From: a virus
Length of the DNA stretch: 55,993 nt
Virus record (IMG/VR): IMGVR_UViG_3300039106_000351
Location: 1 to 55,993 of that record
Reading direction: 5' to 3' (one strand)
Of the stretch, positions 37,247 to 45,316 are shown piece by piece. The notes beneath the pieces are model-generated. The model did no database searches. It was given only the letters and a program-made list of their open reading frames with translations, and was not told where the DNA came from. A program made the position numbers and the translations under genes. Numbering within the stretch: position 1 is the stretch's first letter; every line of letters starts with the position of its first letter.

Positions 37247-39670
37247 TTAAGAATTACAAGTCTTTAATGGTGTACATCCACAATTAGGTGCCTCATTACA
37301 ACAAGATTGAATAGACTCACATATATAATTTGGATCTACTAATCCTGCTAAGTCTATTAATTCTTTTTTAATTAACCATTTACTATCATCTTCAGGACAA
37401 CAATTAGATATACCATATCTTTGCTCTAATACTTTTTTATACATTGCTTCTGCTGCTTTGCAAGTTATTTTTTCAAACTTATCAATTGAACAAGCGGGTA
37501 CATAATATCCAGGTCTTATAAATCTTCTAGGATATATTGGTGCTGGACAAATCCAAGGATCTTGTACTGTTACTTGTGAACAATTACCAAAAGTTTCTAC
37601 ATAATCTGTAGTAGGGTGATTATATTGCCAAGCTACTATACAAAATTTTGGAGATGTTTCTCCAAATAGTAATGTAAAATTTTGAAGAACATGATCACAG
37701 TCTAAATATCTATACTCATTACTAACTGCTGATGTATCATCATTTCTTACTGTAGTACATATACAAGGTAATGTATCTAAACAGGTATCACAATTTAAAT
37801 ATTCTTGATCTATAAATACTACTTCTCCAGCATTTGTTGAATTAAGAGTTATAGAAACTTCCCAACATGTTTCTGGACAATATTCTAATTTAATTACAGA
37901 TCCTACATATGCACTTAAATCTGTATAAGTAATTGCATTAGGTAAATAACCACTACAATCTTCAAGTAAATAATAAGTTCTTGCACACTCTATACAATCT
38001 ATATAACTTGCATCTACTACTATAACAACATCAGATGGAATTAAATCTACTTCTTCTACTAACCAACATCCTGGACAATCTAATCTAATTATTACTTGAT
38101 TTACATAAGCACTTAAATTTGTACTTGTATAAATAATAGTTCCAGGATCATCACAATTAGTAAGTTTATATTTAGGAGTACCTTTACAAGTTGGACAATT
38201 TAAAAAGTATTGAAATACAGTAACATCTATTGCACAGTCACATACAACTGTTTCTGTTACTTCCCAACAAGTATTTGGATAACCATCTATTATTACTACT
38301 GCTCCAATTATAGCATAAATACCTAATGAAGTTTTAGTAGTATAAATATCGGGTAATATACCATCACAGTCTTCAAGTTTATAACATAGTATTGGACATG
38401 TATCATTTACACATAGACCACTATTAGTTATAAGAATAGGTGATCCAATAACATTACCTTGTATAAAAGGATAAACTGAAGAACAAAATTCTACTAATCC
38501 TCCTGTTAATAATCCTGTATTTTGTAAATCACCATTACAATCTACATAGATACAATCTTTAGCAGTTGCAATAACTGAATAACAATCACAATCACAAGGA
38601 GTTGGAAGTATTGGATCTACTGTAAATCCTGTTACAGCACCATTACAATTTCCACTATTATTTTCTAAGACATACCATGGTCCTGAAGATACTCCTCCTT
38701 GAATTATAGTTATAAATTCATTTAAATATGTAGATAAATCTATCTCAGTATTAAAATGATTACCATCACAATCATATAATGTATAACATTGTTTAATACA
38801 ACTTGGACATTCATTAGCATAGACACTACATTCTACATTACTGTCATTAGTCAGTTGACTAAAAGTCAAACCCTCAACATATATTGGAGGATCTGGTAAC
38901 AGATTATACGCTGCCACATCTGGCACTTCTATATCTCCAACTACACCAGAAGTAATTCTATAACATAAATTTTCTAATCCATTTATAGGAGTTCCTAAAT
39001 ATTCTCTTATTCCTGTATAAGTTGAAACAGGAAAAGGACCTTTAAATAAAATTTCAGTGTCATCACAACAACTTGTAAATATTAAAAATTCTAAAGCTAA
39101 AGCACATGCAGGACATGCTCCATTAGCTGCAGCTAATTGACAAGTATCATAATTTGTTATAGTAAAATCAATACAATCTGGTCCTACTTCGTATGTTCCA
39201 TCTGCTATCTCAGTAACAGTATAACAATCTCCTGGAGTAAAAATAAAACCACTAATTGGCTGTACATAACCAGGACCATCATATATCCATACTCCATCAT
39301 TTATTATACATGTTCCTGGATTAATATTTAAATTAACAATAACAGAAGTATCACAACAATTAAATACTGAAAATGCTGGTAACTTAGAACCACAAGGAGC
39401 ACACAATAGATCATCACAATCAGTAAGTAATTGTAATGCACCTGAATTAAAAGCTGGAGGATAATATCCAGAATTACTACCTAAATATTGAACAGTATAA
39501 CAAAATCCAAAATCAAATACCATACCTGTTGAAACTTCAGTAAAGGTAGGTCCTGTATATTGGTATGTTCCATCAGGAACTATACCTAAACCTGGAATAT
39601 GAAATTCATCAGATAGAGTTGCTTGAGGACAACAGCTTGTTATTAAATAATAAGGAGTAGTTATTGCCAT
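37247..39670 (-). CDS. Cys-rich repeat fibre-like virion protein, 807 aa
   Basis: The chain is built from about nine divergent repeats of 60-95 residues, most with the plan Y-x-L-x-[DN]-C-[DS]...[LT]-x-x-[YL]...CW-x-V...DC-x-x-C. Examples are YYLLEDCSGYLPNAI, CYTLYDCDGNHFN and YKLTNCDDPGTII. Cysteines number in the dozens. The last repeat is different (CICTTVRNDDTSAV). A conserved helical C-terminal region (AEAMYKKVLEQRYGISNCCP, KWLIKKELIDLAGL) is familiar from crAss-like phages. Disulfide or metal ligation would stabilise an extended fibre, presumably after exposure outside the cell. It is followed 33 bp later by the other fibre gene. A fibre function is inferred; no receptor-binding or enzyme domain is evident. 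Confidence 0.72.
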   Translation of the reverse strand: MAITTPYYLITSCCPQATLSDEFHIPGLGIVPDGTYQYTGPTFTEVSTGMVFDFGFCYTVQYLGSNSGYYPPAFNSGALQLLTDCDDLLCAPCGSKLPAFSVFNCCDTSVIVNLNINPGTCIINDGVWIYDGPGYVQPISGFIFTPGDCYTVTEIADGTYEVGPDCIDFTITNYDTCQLAAANGACPACALALEFLIFTSCCDDTEILFKGPFPVSTYTGIREYLGTPINGLENLCYRITSGVVGDIEVPDVAAYNLLPDPPIYVEGLTFSQLTNDSNVECSVYANECPSCIKQCYTLYDCDGNHFNTEIDLSTYLNEFITIIQGGVSSGPWYVLENNSGNCNGAVTGFTVDPILPTPCDCDCYSVIATAKDCIYVDCNGDLQNTGLLTGGLVEFCSSVYPFIQGNVIGSPILITNSGLCVNDTCPILCYKLEDCDGILPDIYTTKTSLGIYAIIGAVVIIDGYPNTCWEVTETVVCDCAIDVTVFQYFLNCPTCKGTPKYKLTNCDDPGTIIYTSTNLSAYVNQVIIRLDCPGCWLVEEVDLIPSDVVIVVDASYIDCIECARTYYLLEDCSGYLPNAITYTDLSAYVGSVIKLEYCPETCWEVSITLNSTNAGEVVFIDQEYLNCDTCLDTLPCICTTVRNDDTSAVSNEYRYLDCDHVLQNFTLLFGETSPKFCIVAWQYNHPTTDYVETFGNCSQVTVQDPWICPAPIYPRRFIRPGYYVPACSIDKFEKITCKAAEAMYKKVLEQRYGISNCCPEDDSKWLIKKELIDLAGLVDPNYICESIQSCCNEAPNCGCTPLKTCNS

Positions 39671-39678
39671 TTATTTAT

Positions 39679-39870
39679 TTATTTTTTTTTAGAATGTATT
39701 TCTGGACCCCAGAAGTTTTTTAATATAGTATTTTTATTAACAGTATTTATAGGTTGTTTAGTATTTGTTGTACTAGTAATACAACTAGTACATCCTACTA
39801 CTCCTTCTGGTGAAGTTCTTTTCTGACATCCACAAGATAAATTCTTTTTACAATTTGAACATTGAGCCAT
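39679..39870 (-). CDS. Small Cys-rich protein, 63 aa
   Basis: It begins MAQCSNCKKNLSCGCQKR and has a second CTSC pair, giving four Cys pairs or near-pairs as in small zinc ribbons. The C-terminus is basic (IHSKKK). It resembles the N-terminal half of the 84-aa protein (CTDCGCKKCGC), so it may be a related structural or folding factor. It sits 8 bp before the large Cys-rich fibre gene and 18 bp after the ring-type gene, in the same unit. The function is unknown. A thin-lysine-rich tail and its position argue for a real gene. Confidence 0.6.
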   Translation of the reverse strand: MAQCSNCKKNLSCGCQKRTSPEGVVGCTSCITSTTNTKQPINTVNKNTILKNFWGPEIHSKKK

Positions 39871-39888
39871 TGGTTTAGTTTTAGTTGG

Positions 39889-40449
39889 TTAACAATTTAT
39901 ACAGTCTAATTTATTTAAAAGTTTTAAAGCATAATTGTATAAGCTCATTCCTTTCTGAGGCTCATGACAAGTTTCTACTTTAGATTTTGCAGATTGAAGA
40001 TACATAAAAATTAATCTTAATGCTTCAAGTTTTTCCTTTATTATAAAAGGGGGATCACAAGCAGCTACATCTACATCACATAATATCTTATTATATTTTA
40101 TTAAAGCTTGAGTAATTCTTAAATGATTATATTCTACAAATACATCAGTATTTGGGGACACACTGTATTTTATTATATATATACCGTCTGGTATATTTAC
40201 ATATTTTGTTCCACAATCAGTTGTTTGTAATTGTAAATCACAGGCTGTTAATGTAATATGAGAATCATTTACAAATGCTATCATATCAAGACCTTCTATT
40301 TGATTTGAATATCCAAATCCTGGAACAGTAATATTCAAGGTTGGACAAGTAATTGGAATAAGAGGTGTATACACACTTGTATCAAATATTTTAAGTATAC
40401 AAGGATTCATTACTGTAGGGACCTCTAAACTTAATACATGATTTGCCAT
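39889..40449 (-). CDS. Structural (ring or neck-type) protein, 186 aa
   Basis: The N-terminal half is beta-rich (LSLEVPTVMNPCILKIFD, TLNITVPGFGYS, VNIPDGIYIIKYSVSP) and the C-terminal half is helical (KLEALRLIFMYLQSAKSKV, GMSLYNYALKLLNKLDCINC), with paired cysteines at the end. This shape, and its place between the auxiliary capsid-type gene and the fibre genes, fit a head-tail neck or fibre-attachment protein of crAss-like phages. Its start follows a terminator hairpin, so it may depend on read-through or an unseen promoter. I recognise the family only loosely. Confidence 0.6.
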   Translation of the reverse strand: MANHVLSLEVPTVMNPCILKIFDTSVYTPLIPITCPTLNITVPGFGYSNQIEGLDMIAFVNDSHITLTACDLQLQTTDCGTKYVNIPDGIYIIKYSVSPNTDVFVEYNHLRITQALIKYNKILCDVDVAACDPPFIIKEKLEALRLIFMYLQSAKSKVETCHEPQKGMSLYNYALKLLNKLDCINC

Positions 40450-40465
40450 AATGATTATAATAAAA

Positions 40466-40500
40466 AAAGGGGAAAGGAGTTTAGAACTCTTCTCCCCTTT
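40466..40500 (-). terminator. Rho-independent terminator after the auxiliary capsid-type gene
   Basis: On the minus strand AAAGGGGAGAAGAGTT pairs with AACTCCTTTCCCCTTT around a short loop, followed by a T-rich run. It lies 21 bp after the stop of the 570-aa gene. Confidence 0.85.
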
Positions 40501-40521
40501 AGAGTTAGTAATTAATTATTC

Positions 40522-42234
40522 TTAGTTACAAGAATTTACATTGTACGGGTTATAAACGGGTACTGCAGGGAATGGAATAGGAACTACACAAACTGTAGAA
40601 CAAGTATAACCTGTTGTATCACAAACATCTGAACAATTAGTTAACCAAGCAAGTGTATTAGCTTTAAATGTTACAAGTGGTGCTAAAGAGAATATCTCTA
40701 ACATGTATTGATCAGCATCAAATGTACCAGAAGGATTATAATTCCTTGGAACATTATGTTGTAACATATATCTGTAGTATAATGCAGTACGGTCAACTGA
40801 ACTAATAATTTGGTTTCCTTGAGTAATCTCACGAATCCTAAAGTCAGATGCTAAGAAGTTTTGTCTGTAAGATTCTGACATAGTCAAATCTCTTACTACA
40901 GTTTCTCCTAAACCTTGAACTTGAAGTCCTTGACATTCTGTTACTACACAAAGAGTAGTAAATGCACATGGATCACCATTATAATCTACTTCAGAAGCAT
41001 ATAATCTAACTGGCTCTTTCTCATAGAAATCAGAAAGTTGGAAAGTACAATCTCCAAATGTAGTATCTACATAAGCACCATTTAAAATTAAACCTGCACA
41101 AGCATTAGCAGTATGTCCTGGAGATACATAGTTATCCCAAGTAATAGCATTATTAAGAGCTAAAAATGCAGCTGATGTTCCAGGAGCATATAATAATTGA
41201 CCAAGTTCTGTTTGTACAACAACTTGTACAAAAGGACCTACAATTGGATTAGTAGTTAAACCATTTGCCCATAAGATCATTACTTCAGTTGAGTCAACTG
41301 CAACAGGAGCAATAGCACCAGCTGGACAACATCCTGTGTAAGCATCTTGTGTTGTATATGCATTGTGATTTAAGAATCTTAATGCAGGAGAACCTTTTAC
41401 ATCTACACGTAAAGAGTAAGTTTCACCACATAAATATTCTTTACAACAATCTGGAGAAATTCCACATCCTTCTTGAGCATGAGCTGTAGTTACTGAATTA
41501 GGACCTGCACCAACAGTATAAATTGCAAGAGTAACCGGTACACCAGTAGGAGAAACAATTGTAACTGTATCACCAGCTGCATATCCTTTACCAGGATTTA
41601 CAATACCAGTAACTGTTGGAACACCACCAGCTATTGTAATAGCTAATTCTAAACCAGTTCCTGTTCCTGTTACAGTTACTGTACCAGTACCAACTGGTGA
41701 AGCAGAGTTAGGAGTATAACCTACACCTGCAGTAGTAATAGATCCTGATAATACACCACCACCAGCAGTCCAATATGTTGAACCAACATGGATTACATTG
41801 TTTTGTGGAGCACATGGATCTACTGAATAAAAACGAGATACATACTTAGGGTTTACCATTTTAGACTTGTTAGTCTCTTGGTAACCACCAGTTAAAGGTC
41901 CAATTTTGTCATTAGAATAAATTGCAGAACCTGCAAGATATGCATTACAACAACCTGTTGAAGTAGAACTAACATCAATTGTTAAATTACTAGATGGACT
42001 AAACCATCCAATATATCCATCAGTAGTAGCTGTAGTAGCTGTTAAACCACCACCAGTAGTACTAATTGCTGATAATTGATTTAAACCATAAGTAGGCATA
42101 CCAGTTGATACTACATATCCTAAAGATGTTGTAACAGGAATTGTAGTATTATTAGGAAAAGTAACAGGAAATCCTGTTTGTGTCGGTCCTGTTGCCAGGA
42201 AGCTTTTTTTGAAAGCATGATTAAAATAAGCCAT
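40522..42234 (-). CDS. Auxiliary capsid-type structural protein with inserted Gly-rich beta domain, 570 aa
   Basis: The start MAYFNHAFKKSFLATG and later blocks (VSRFYSVDPCAPQNNVIHVG, VRDLTMSESYRQNFLASDFR) match a conserved Crassvirales structural protein encoded downstream of the major capsid protein; I infer an auxiliary capsid or head-surface role. Residues about 155-245 hold an insertion with GVGYTPNSASPVGTGTV and NPGKGYAAGDTVTIV, the GxGYxxGD beta repeat found in many phage fibre and decoration proteins. It has a GTATATTA element upstream and its own terminator downstream, so it can be expressed as a single-gene unit at high level. Confidence 0.75.
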   Translation of the reverse strand: MAYFNHAFKKSFLATGPTQTGFPVTFPNNTTIPVTTSLGYVVSTGMPTYGLNQLSAISTTGGGLTATTATTDGYIGWFSPSSNLTIDVSSTSTGCCNAYLAGSAIYSNDKIGPLTGGYQETNKSKMVNPKYVSRFYSVDPCAPQNNVIHVGSTYWTAGGGVLSGSITTAGVGYTPNSASPVGTGTVTVTGTGTGLELAITIAGGVPTVTGIVNPGKGYAAGDTVTIVSPTGVPVTLAIYTVGAGPNSVTTAHAQEGCGISPDCCKEYLCGETYSLRVDVKGSPALRFLNHNAYTTQDAYTGCCPAGAIAPVAVDSTEVMILWANGLTTNPIVGPFVQVVVQTELGQLLYAPGTSAAFLALNNAITWDNYVSPGHTANACAGLILNGAYVDTTFGDCTFQLSDFYEKEPVRLYASEVDYNGDPCAFTTLCVVTECQGLQVQGLGETVVRDLTMSESYRQNFLASDFRIREITQGNQIISSVDRTALYYRYMLQHNVPRNYNPSGTFDADQYMLEIFSLAPLVTFKANTLAWLTNCSDVCDTTGYTCSTVCVVPIPFPAVPVYNPYNVNSCN

Positions 42235-42261
42235 TTTGTTTTTTTGTTTTAGTTAATAATA

Positions 42262-42269
42262 TAATATAC
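42262..42269 (-). promoter_or_regulatory. Putative late-promoter element GTATATTA
   Basis: On the minus strand CTATATTATAGTATATTATA precedes the ATG at 42234, with the core ending 27 nt before the start. The leader is A-rich (AACAAAAAAACAAA) without a Shine-Dalgarno match. Confidence 0.5.
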
Positions 42270-42302
42270 TATAATATAGTAAAAGTTTTTGATATAACAA
42301 AA

Positions 42303-42755
42303 TTATTTCAAAAACTTTAATTTATATTTAGCTGAGTTTAATGTAGACTTAACTGTGTCAAGATCATTTACTAATTCTGAGTAAGGCATTTTAGACTGTA
42401 AGTTAGATACCATACTAGTAATATCACGGATGTATGATAGAGCATCATCTACAGTATTTAATACTCTAGGAGATGTTTCAGAATATGAAAGTAGCATTTC
42501 TGCTGCTCCTTGGTAACCTTCTGCTAAATCATCAGCATGTCCTGGTAAAGCATCATATAATTCATTAAGAGCTTTATGAGCTGAAAATGATCCTACACCA
42601 GTTACTTTAAGATGTAGTTTATGAAAACTTGTTCCAGCATTCATTAATTCTGACACACAAGCTGCTGTCATTGTATCACAACTTCCTCCTGTAGGTGCAC
42701 TTGAGTATGATGAACTTTGTACATTATCTCTTCTTAACATTCTAGGTTTTTCCAT
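42303..42755 (-). CDS. Dps/ferritin-like protein with intact ferroxidase ligands, 150 aa
   Basis: Residues 45-80 read FHKLHLKVTGVGSFSAH, then a helix ending PGHADDLAEG. Aligned with E. coli Dps (HWNMRGANFIAVH...DHLDTMAER) this keeps all four ferroxidase ligands: H48, H60, D75 and E79 correspond to Dps H51, H63, D78 and E82. The rest is helical, as expected for a four-helix bundle, with a basic C-terminus (YKLKFLK) and a flexible Ser-rich N-terminus that could bind DNA or a shell. Dps proteins oxidise iron and protect DNA. Here the gene sits in the capsid operon between the ring/adaptor gene and the auxiliary capsid-type gene. Virion packaging is possible but unproven. The fold call is from motif and length. 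Confidence 0.68.
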   Translation of the reverse strand: MEKPRMLRRDNVQSSSYSSAPTGGSCDTMTAACVSELMNAGTSFHKLHLKVTGVGSFSAHKALNELYDALPGHADDLAEGYQGAAEMLLSYSETSPRVLNTVDDALSYIRDITSMVSNLQSKMPYSELVNDLDTVKSTLNSAKYKLKFLK

Positions 42756-42765
42756 TTTTTAGTTT

Positions 42766-43467
42766 TTAATTATTTCTTTCTGCTCCTTGAGTTCCTCTAC
42801 CATATTGACCCATTGATTCTATATCTCCAGCTATTATACTTACTGCTTCATCTATTATTAATTCTATTATATCATCTTTAAACTCACATGGTACATTTAC
42901 TGTAGACTGAAGATTAGTATAAGGATCTACACATCCTTGAATTTGAATTTTAATAGGTTGTCTATAATATGTAAACTCAACTTCTTGAATATCAAATTCA
43001 CCATTAGTGTAAATATTAATATCATTATTTATTAAAGTTGCAAAAGTTTCTGCCCATTCAAAACTTGGTTGTTTTAATTTATCTCTAAGTAATATTGATA
43101 CATTACCTTCTTCTGCAAGATATATCACCATTCTTCTTTTATCACAACAATCTTTTTTAGCAAATACATCTACTCTTTTCCATTGCAAATAATTTTCTGG
43201 AATATTTACAAAAGAATAATCACCCTTATCAATTGCATTAGTTAATGTAGCTTTATTTAAAAGAACTTGTAAATCATCTTTTCTTCTAGTAGATTGTTCA
43301 TCACCTTCTTTAACTACATTAATACCATGCAATTGTCTTCTAGACCATTCTACTTGAGCTTTATTAAAAGCTTCTACTATTTGCCAGCACTCTATATTAT
43401 CATAGTCTTGAGAATCAAGCTTATTGATCCTCTGTTTTATCTTTATGGTAATAGTACTATTTTGCAT
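42766..43467 (-). CDS. Portal-proximal ring / head-tail adaptor protein, 233 aa
   Basis: The N-terminal helices carry INKLDSQDYDNIECWQIVE and then FNKAQVEWSRRQLHG, a conserved start of the crAss-like tail tubular or ring protein related to P22 gp4-type adaptors. A beta-rich middle (SFVNIPENYLQWKRVDVFAK) and a C-terminal helix (DDIIELIIDEAVSIIAGDIE) complete the usual adaptor layout. In T7-, P22- and crAss-type phages this protein forms the first ring under the portal. It sits 3 bp after a basic small gene and 10 bp before the Dps-like gene. Good family resemblance; which ring it corresponds to is not certain. Confidence 0.72.
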   Translation of the reverse strand: MQNSTITIKIKQRINKLDSQDYDNIECWQIVEAFNKAQVEWSRRQLHGINVVKEGDEQSTRRKDDLQVLLNKATLTNAIDKGDYSFVNIPENYLQWKRVDVFAKKDCCDKRRMVIYLAEEGNVSILLRDKLKQPSFEWAETFATLINNDINIYTNGEFDIQEVEFTYYRQPIKIQIQGCVDPYTNLQSTVNVPCEFKDDIIELIIDEAVSIIAGDIESMGQYGRGTQGAERNN

Positions 43468-43470
43468 GGA

Positions 43471-44094
43471 TTACTTCTTTTTACGTGCATTTTTCTTAGC
43501 ACCAACAATTCTATCAGCAGCAGTTGCTTTGTTAAAAGGAGGTGCTAATGCTGCAAATTTCTTAACTTTAGTTGCTCCACCTTTTTTATAAGGCATCAAA
43601 TTTTGAAGTTTTTCAGGTAAAGTATAATTAAAATCTTCTTGAGCACTATAAGCATCCATATATTTTTGATCATCATCAGAAAAATAACCAAAATTATTAT
43701 TTGGGTCTGGTGCTTTAGATGTACCATACTCATCTGATGTATAATACTGTCTTTCAGGATTATTTTTTTCTTTAGGATTTTCTTTATAGTACTTATTCAT
43801 AGGAGACTTAGCACCAAGTTGCCAAACATCATATGGAATTCTAGTTGTACCAGAACCCATAGTCTTAAATTGTTGACCAGGAGTAAATTCAGTATCTCTT
43901 TTCTTATTTGCAGCAGCTTCTTGTTGTTTTTTATATGCTTCATATCCAGCATCTATAACAGTACCATTATTAGCTTTTCTCAAAGTTTGTTTAGGTTCAG
44001 CAGATCTTTTTGCTTTTTGAGAATTAAAAAAACCTAATGGATTTCCAAGAGGATTTCCTAAAGGACCCATCTTAACTTTATTTGTCTTTTTCAT
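43471..44094 (-). CDS. Basic virion-associated protein with GG motif and KANNG element, 207 aa
   Basis: It is Lys/Asn-rich, low in complexity, with PLGNPLGNPLGFF at the N-terminus, the element LRKANNGTVIDAGYEAYKKQ (a relative of the LPKAxxG junction), and MPYKKGGATKVKKF followed by a strongly basic C-terminus (AKKNARKKK). The mix of a GG turn and Lys-rich tail suggests DNA binding or an internal capsid location. It is the last of five small basic genes between the capsid-neighbour gene and the ring gene. No enzyme motif is visible and the function is unknown. Confidence 0.65.
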   Translation of the reverse strand: MKKTNKVKMGPLGNPLGNPLGFFNSQKAKRSAEPKQTLRKANNGTVIDAGYEAYKKQQEAAANKKRDTEFTPGQQFKTMGSGTTRIPYDVWQLGAKSPMNKYYKENPKEKNNPERQYYTSDEYGTSKAPDPNNNFGYFSDDDQKYMDAYSAQEDFNYTLPEKLQNLMPYKKGGATKVKKFAALAPPFNKATAADRIVGAKKNARKKK

Positions 44095-44096
44095 AG

Positions 44097-44243
44097 TTAT
44101 TTATTTTTAGCCATTTTTTTAAAAGTTCTTGCCAAAGCCTTTCTCTTTGGTGTACATGTAGGTTTAGACATAGGAGTACAGAAACCCTTATGTTTAGGGT
44201 TAACTGCTTTTTGTATCCAATTCTTATCCTTCTTAGTTGCCAC
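44097..44243 (-). CDS. Small basic protein with repeated CTP motif, GTG start, 48 aa
   Basis: This gene starts at GTG (44243), because the in-frame codons before it are ATA, ATA, GAA and AAA after a stop, with no ATG. It reads as VATKKDKNWIQKAVNPKHKG, then FCTPMSKPTCTPKRKALART, then FKKMAKNK. The CTP-x5-CTP-K-R-K core and WIQKAVNPKHKG are familiar as a small conserved protein of Bacteroidota phages. It fills the 151-bp space between two basic genes with 2 bp on each side. It probably binds DNA or the capsid interior; no experimental role is known to me. Confidence 0.72.
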   Translation of the reverse strand: MATKKDKNWIQKAVNPKHKGFCTPMSKPTCTPKRKALARTFKKMAKNK

Positions 44244-44245
44244 TA

Positions 44246-44674
44246 TTATTTCTTTTTAACACCTCCTCCAAACTTACTTATTTTATTTCCTTTATTATCA
44301 TACGTGTCTCTAATACTTTTAAGTTTTTCAAGTTTTCCTTTTTTAATAAGTTTATCTTCTTTTCTTTCTGCTCTACGTGCTTGTCCTCTTTCAGTAGTAA
44401 GAAGTCCAATTAGACCACCTGCTACACTTGCAATACCTAGATTTTTTAAAACTGAATTTGGTTTAGGATCACCTGGATCTCCACCTAATTTCATTTTTTT
44501 AACAGCACCAACACGCCCGCCTTTTTTCATAGTAGGTGCACTATAGTTTGTGGTTCCTTCTTGAGGAATACCATAGTTTAAACCCATCTTAGCTTTAGGT
44601 AATATTTTTTTAGGAGTAGCTCCACCTTTAGCCATTACTTTACCACCACATGATTTACACGCTAACTTTGCCAT
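44246..44674 (-). CDS. Small basic protein carrying both junction motifs, 142 aa
   Basis: It begins MAKLACKSCGGKVMAKGGAT followed by ILPKAKMGLNYG, so a CxxC-GG start is joined to the LPKAxxGL motif found in the giant cargo proteins. Later come MKKGGRVGAVKKMKLGGDPG and a hydrophobic Ala/Gly/Leu segment (ASVAGGLIGLL, about residues 77-90) that could be a short membrane segment, then a Lys/Arg-rich region and the end KFGGGVKKK. It may be a minimal version of the cargo tags. Tight spacing (2 bp) links it to the GTG-start gene. The function is unknown. Confidence 0.65.
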   Translation of the reverse strand: MAKLACKSCGGKVMAKGGATPKKILPKAKMGLNYGIPQEGTTNYSAPTMKKGGRVGAVKKMKLGGDPGDPKPNSVLKNLGIASVAGGLIGLLTTERGQARRAERKEDKLIKKGKLEKLKSIRDTYDNKGNKISKFGGGVKKK

Positions 44675-44690
44675 AATTTCTATATTTTAT

Positions 44691-44933
44691 TTATTGTTTA
44701 GTAAAAGTATTTAATACATTGACTTGTTCCTGAGCTAATTTTTTTATATCAGCCATCATCTTAGTATTTTTTCTAATCTCATCAGCTCTTTTCAAAGTAC
44801 TTAAGGCAGATTCAACTTCATACTTTCTCATGTCAGCTTTATTACCACCAAAAATAGAAATACCTAATGAAGAACTCTTTTTAGCAGGTGTTGCTTTTGT
44901 TGTTGCTTTTGTTGTTGTTTTTTTAATTGCCAT
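44691..44933 (-). CDS. Small Lys-rich protein with coiled-coil-like helix, 80 aa
   Basis: The N-terminus is a Thr/Lys/Ala-rich tail (KKTTTKATTKATPAKK) like histone or DNA-condensing tails, followed by a single long helix (VESALSTLKRADEIRKN, KMMADIKKLAQEQVNVL). No enzyme motif is visible. It sits in the small basic gene cluster, upstream of the LPKA-bearing gene and downstream of a terminator. It could be a packaged DNA-binding or scaffold protein; that is inference from composition and place. Confidence 0.6.
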   Translation of the reverse strand: MAIKKTTTKATTKATPAKKSSSLGISIFGGNKADMRKYEVESALSTLKRADEIRKNTKMMADIKKLAQEQVNVLNTFTKQ

Positions 44934-44944
44934 AATAAAAAATT

Positions 44945-44976
44945 TAAAAATCTAGGTACTTTTACATACCTAGATT
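44945..44976 (-). terminator. Rho-independent terminator within the basic-gene cluster
   Basis: On the minus strand AATCTAGGTA, loop TGTAAAAG, TACCTAGATT is a perfect 10-bp hairpin followed by TTTAAATTTTTT. It lies 7 bp after the stop of the 101-aa gene and before the 80-aa gene. Confidence 0.8.
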
Positions 44977-44983
44977 AAAAATA

Positions 44984-45289
44984 TTAACACTTTCCTTTTT
45001 TCATTTTACTACCACCCATTTTATATTTAGTAGCTTTAACAGGACCACCTTTTTTAGACATACTTGGTTTAGACATAGTTGGTTTAGGTGTATTTAGTTC
45101 TTCATTTGCATTATTTATTAATTTTCTTGATGATTTTGCTCCCATTGCATAATTTTTTATTTTTCTAAATACTTTACCGGGACCTTCTTCTAAAGTATTT
45201 AAATCTTTTACTCTAGATCTTACACCTGATTTGATGGTTTGTTTTTCTTGTCTAGAAATTTTTTTGTCTTTATCATTAAGTAGTGCCAT
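44984..45289 (-). CDS. Small basic protein with Lys-Gly-Gly repeats, 101 aa
   Basis: The helical N-terminal part (KKISRQEKQTIKSGVRSRVK) is followed by SMSKKGGPVKATKYKMGGSK and the end KMKKGKC. The KKGG and KMGG repeats echo the GG turns in the cargo proteins. The composition is strongly basic, without hydrophobic or catalytic motifs, so it may bind DNA inside the head. It lies between the conserved capsid-neighbour gene (27 bp upstream) and a terminator. Not recognised as a named family; I place it with virion proteins by context. Confidence 0.6.
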   Translation of the reverse strand: MALLNDKDKKISRQEKQTIKSGVRSRVKDLNTLEEGPGKVFRKIKNYAMGAKSSRKLINNANEELNTPKPTMSKPSMSKKGGPVKATKYKMGGSKMKKGKC

Positions 45290-45316
45290 TTTATTTTAGT
45301 TTTAAATTGTTTATAA

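Noticed and set aside
44190-44546. 118-codon plus-strand ORF with hydrophobic stretches
   Set aside because: Antisense to two Lys-rich genes; Phe/Leu/Ser runs are expected from reverse-reading AAA/AAG codons. It also covers the better supported GTG-start gene.
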